Shown here piece by piece: positions 13,868-16,026 of a DNA stretch of 16,026 bases. Numbering within the stretch: position 1 is the stretch's first letter; each line of letters begins with the position of its first letter. A program made the translations under genes and the position numbers. Under the pieces are notes generated by a model. It ran no database searches. It was not told the origin of the DNA and saw only the letters and a list, made by a program, of their open reading frames with translations. The stretch comes from Rhodospirillaceae bacterium (lineage in GTDB: Bacteria > Pseudomonadota > Alphaproteobacteria > UBA8366 > GCA-2717185). Location: NCBI GenBank assembly GCA_002717185.1, contig PBDC01000012.1, forward strand, positions 6,363 through 22,388, read 5' to 3'.

Positions 13868-13923
13868 CAACAATGCGCTTATGGTTCGGTCCAAATCTAG
13901 GCAAAAGGTGGTGCGTATCAGCT

Positions 13924-15150
13924 TCAATGTATCCCTTGTATCACATCCAGTAACTGCTTTTGAAAGTGATGTACGTTGCGCTCCCACACCGGCGAAAAAA
14001 CGAGCTGGTCGGCGACCGGTGAGTGTCGAGCGATCTGTTGTTCCTCCCATATACCGAAATCCTGGCTGCGGATGCCGTCGCGCCCGCCCGGCTTGCGGCT
14101 CTTACCTAGCCAGCGATTGAGCACTTGCTCGCGCGCGGGGGCGTATATTCGGCCGGTTGCTCCGTTGCCGGCGAAGAAAAAGCCCATCTTGGCAACTGTA
14201 CGGTCTGGCGCCAACGGATCGATGATGACCGATGCCAAATGATTCTCCGTCACCGTCACGGTAACATTTGGAAATAATACGCTAGTACAGACTGTCCGCG
14301 ATGCACCCGACGTCAGGGGGATCTTGGGTAGGGGATGTTTAACATCGTGCTCGCCGCCGCTCTTTGTGCGCGGCGGCCGCCCCTTGCGCGCTTTTAAGGT
14401 AACGAAACTGCCGTCTTGCAAGGTCTCTGTCCAGGGCTCACCAGTCTTCAGTTCCAGGTCGTCTGACATTTTGTTGAAGATACCCTTGTGAACCCAGATG
14501 TGATGATATGTCTCCCAATTATCGTTCTGGAATTTCCAGTTCGCTTGAAATTCCCAGTCCTGACGCTTACCCAGTTTGGTCGCGCCTATTTCTGTGCCCG
14601 TGACAATTTTGTTGAGTGGTTCCACATGTTTCTCGATTGGAGGCGCCTTGCCGTCGATATTGACAAAAATCCAGTGATGCCATTCGGCACACCGCAACGG
14701 GGTGAGGCCGAGCTTGCAGCGATCAAGGCCGGTACGGCTTCCATCCTTAGTGCCATCGAAAAAGGGTATAGCCTTGAGCGAGCCATCTAAATCCCAGGCC
14801 CAGGCGTGATATGGACAGGTCAGCGTCTTTAGGCCCTTTTCGGGCTTGGTCAGAACCGTGGCTGCGCGGTGTCGGCACACATTGTGGAAAGCTTTGATCT
14901 CGCCTGCGTTATTGCGCGCTAAAATGATGGGCAGTTTGCCGATCATAATTGGCATCGCGTCACCTGGATTAGGAATATCAGCTTTGAAGCCTACCCCCAT
15001 CCAGGTGCGCGGAAAGAATTTTGCCTGCTCCAGATCGAAAAAATCCTGACTGGTGTAGGCTGCACCGGGTAGGCCGCCGGCTTGATTGATGGGCTTTCGG
15101 ACTGCGGCAATTGCTCGTTTCCCGAGGATTTGTTCAGCCGTCTTTGTCAT
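13924..15150 (-). CDS. Rieske non-heme iron oxygenase, alpha (catalytic) subunit
   Basis: The 408-residue protein is an aromatic-ring-hydroxylating/dealkylating Rieske oxygenase alpha subunit. The [2Fe-2S] ligands are Cys92 and His94 (CRH) and Cys112 and His115 (CPYH). The mononuclear iron site is His216 and His221 (YHHIWVH) with Asp364 (SQDFGIWEEQQ), and Asp210 is placed to relay electrons between centres of neighbouring subunits. The length of about 400 fits alpha subunits and simple three-component oxygenases, including O- and N-demethylases. A clear GGAG (CTCC at 15157-15160) precedes the ATG by six bases. The gene starts 23 bases after the GGT-like stop, so the two share a transcript. 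No beta subunit, ferredoxin or reductase is in the window; electrons must come from elsewhere. A high share of Lys and Arg (for example 252-272) marks the central region. The substrate is undetermined. Confidence 0.95.
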   Translation of the reverse strand: MTKTAEQILGKRAIAAVRKPINQAGGLPGAAYTSQDFFDLEQAKFFPRTWMGVGFKADIPNPGDAMPIMIGKLPIILARNNAGEIKAFHNVCRHRAATVLTKPEKGLKTLTCPYHAWAWDLDGSLKAIPFFDGTKDGSRTGLDRCKLGLTPLRCAEWHHWIFVNIDGKAPPIEKHVEPLNKIVTGTEIGATKLGKRQDWEFQANWKFQNDNWETYHHIWVHKGIFNKMSDDLELKTGEPWTETLQDGSFVTLKARKGRPPRTKSGGEHDVKHPLPKIPLTSGASRTVCTSVLFPNVTVTVTENHLASVIIDPLAPDRTVAKMGFFFAGNGATGRIYAPAREQVLNRWLGKSRKPGGRDGIRSQDFGIWEEQQIARHSPVADQLVFSPVWERNVHHFQKQLLDVIQGIH

Positions 15151-15173
15151 ACTTGTCTCCTATCGCTGCCACG

Positions 15174-16026
15174 TTACCAACCTACGGCGTAAGCGGTGCG
15201 CCGCGGATCAGCGCCGGCCTCCCGGATACCCGTTTGCCCGTCGACCCGAACGGTGCAGACTGAGCCTGCAAGCCATTTGAAGTCCGGCCACCATTCCACA
15301 TCGTGACCAAAAGCCGCCAGCGCAGCGCCGGTTGTGTCGGCGATACGGCCTTCCAGATTGAGCCTGCCGGGTTTGTAGCTGTGCGGTAGAGCTGAGCCGG
15401 GCCAGCTGTAGCTTGCGATACGGGGTGCTTCGACGGCCGCCTGTGGGGGCATCCCGAAGACCTGAACGTTCAAGAAGGCTTGCATCTGTGCCTGACCAAC
15501 GACCTCGCTTCCCGGCGAGCCGAAAGGTTGTATTGTGCCGTCCGCGCTGATTGCCAGCATAGGGCTAGCAGACATTCGGGGTCGTCGGCCAGGGCCGACG
15601 CAAGCAGGGTGGTTAGGGTTGGTATGGGCGCGGGAGCCCCACATGGAGGCAGTGATGCCCGTGCCTGGCGTCACCGGCCCGCTGATCACCGGATCGCTCG
15701 GTGTTGCCGAGAAGACGTTGCCGTCGCAATCGACTGCACAGAGATAGGAAGTCTCTAGAGGTTGTGCTGCTTCGGTTGTTACCGCGGGGTCGCTTGATGG
15801 ATCTGGCGTCCATGCTGGCGGAACCTGGCCGTTCACGATGCCAGGCGGGGGCATTTCCGGCCACGCCTGGTCCGGGCGGATCAGGGCGCTGCGTTTCTCT
15901 GCGTAGGGTTTCGACAATAAAGTGTCCAGCGGAACGTCGACGAACTTTGTATCACCGTAATAGAACTCGCGGTCGGCTGCTGCGAGTTTCAGCGCTTCGG
16001 CGACGGCGTGAATGTATCCGGGCGAA
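15174..16026 (-). CDS. Gamma-glutamyltransferase-family (Ntn-hydrolase) protein, C-terminal part; N-terminus off right edge
   Basis: The minus-strand frame is open from the window edge to the TAA at 15176-15174, about 284 codons; the start is not in the window. It matches the second half of gamma-glutamyltransferase: the end of the large subunit (GYIHAVAEALKLAAADREF, then YYGDTKFVDVPL and AWPEMPPPG), a linker, and the small subunit beginning at Thr (codon 15752-15750) in LETSYLCAVD. This is the position of E. coli Thr391, the autoprocessing nucleophile. The later blocks RPRMSASP and GSPGSEVVGQ correspond to PLSSMSP and GSPGGSRI, with Ser in place of the second oxyanion-hole Gly. Most such proteins are periplasmic, but the signal region is outside the window. 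The family contains gamma-glutamyl hydrolases/transferases and cephalosporin-acylase-like amidases; the variant motifs make the exact substrate open. It is transcribed with the Rieske gene. Confidence 0.9.
   Translation of the reverse strand, partial: SPGYIHAVAEALKLAAADREFYYGDTKFVDVPLDTLLSKPYAEKRSALIRPDQAWPEMPPPGIVNGQVPPAWTPDPSSDPAVTTEAAQPLETSYLCAVDCDGNVFSATPSDPVISGPVTPGTGITASMWGSRAHTNPNHPACVGPGRRPRMSASPMLAISADGTIQPFGSPGSEVVGQAQMQAFLNVQVFGMPPQAAVEAPRIASYSWPGSALPHSYKPGRLNLEGRIADTTGAALAAFGHDVEWWPDFKWLAGSVCTVRVDGQTGIREAGADPRRTAYAVGW

Noticed and set aside
13683..13923. tRNA or bidirectional rho-independent terminator in the convergent region
   Set aside because: No cloverleaf with a TTCGA-type arm can be drawn, and none of the stems is followed by a T-run on either strand.
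15480..15758. Plus-strand frames opposite the GGT-like gene (92 and 70 codons)
   Set aside because: They are antisense to a clear GGT small-subunit coding region and have no motifs of their own.

Overview
The window is a dense block of catabolic-type enzymes, with about 13 complete or nearly complete protein genes plus two cut by the window edges. Coding density, clear Shine-Dalgarno sites (AAGGAG/GGAG types), moderate GC and the mix of families (UbiD, CaiB/BaiF, TauD/TfdA, NPD, Rieske, COG0405-type gamma-glutamyltransferase) fit a free-living proteobacterium. An alphaproteobacterium is most likely, but this is inferred from gene content, not from a phylogenetic marker. I see no rRNA, tRNA, CRISPR array, transposase or prophage gene.

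Layout. (1) Minus strand, left: a UbiD decarboxylase and a crotonase-superfamily protein form one transcript. After 290 bp comes the first 31 codons of a type III CoA-transferase that runs off the left edge. (2) Plus strand, divergent from UbiD: a tight four-gene operon of an NPD/nitronate monooxygenase-family flavoprotein, an acyl-CoA dehydrogenase and two tandem TauD/TfdA 2-oxoglutarate (2OG) dioxygenases. (3) Minus strand: a third TauD/TfdA paralogue whose stop codon directly abuts that of the second. (4) Plus strand: a type III CoA-transferase, an allantoinase/PuuE-like NodB-fold protein, a MetE-core (catalytic domain only) protein, an isopenicillin-N-synthase-type 2OG oxygenase, a likely terminator, then an SDR dehydrogenase with its own leader. 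(5) Minus strand, right: a gamma-glutamyltransferase-family protein (start off the right edge) followed 23 bp later by a Rieske oxygenase alpha subunit.

How the genes may work together (inference): five non-heme-iron oxygenases could open or dealkylate a substrate. CoA-transferases, acyl-CoA dehydrogenase and the crotonase-like protein would process acyl-CoA intermediates. UbiD would (de)carboxylate an unsaturated acid. The GGT-like and deacetylase-like proteins would cleave amide bonds, and the MetE-core protein would accept an alkyl group on a thiol. The substrate cannot be read from the sequence. No transporter, transcription factor, UbiX or Rieske reductase is encoded here.

Non-coding signals worth attention: a CAGCGG dyad between the divergent UbiD and NPD genes; two mutually exclusive dyads in the second divergent promoter region; a long imperfect hairpin ahead of the MetE-core gene; a palindrome spanning two abutting stop codons; and a gene-free convergent region with interleaved (pseudoknot-order) inverted repeats and a 33-codon ORF.
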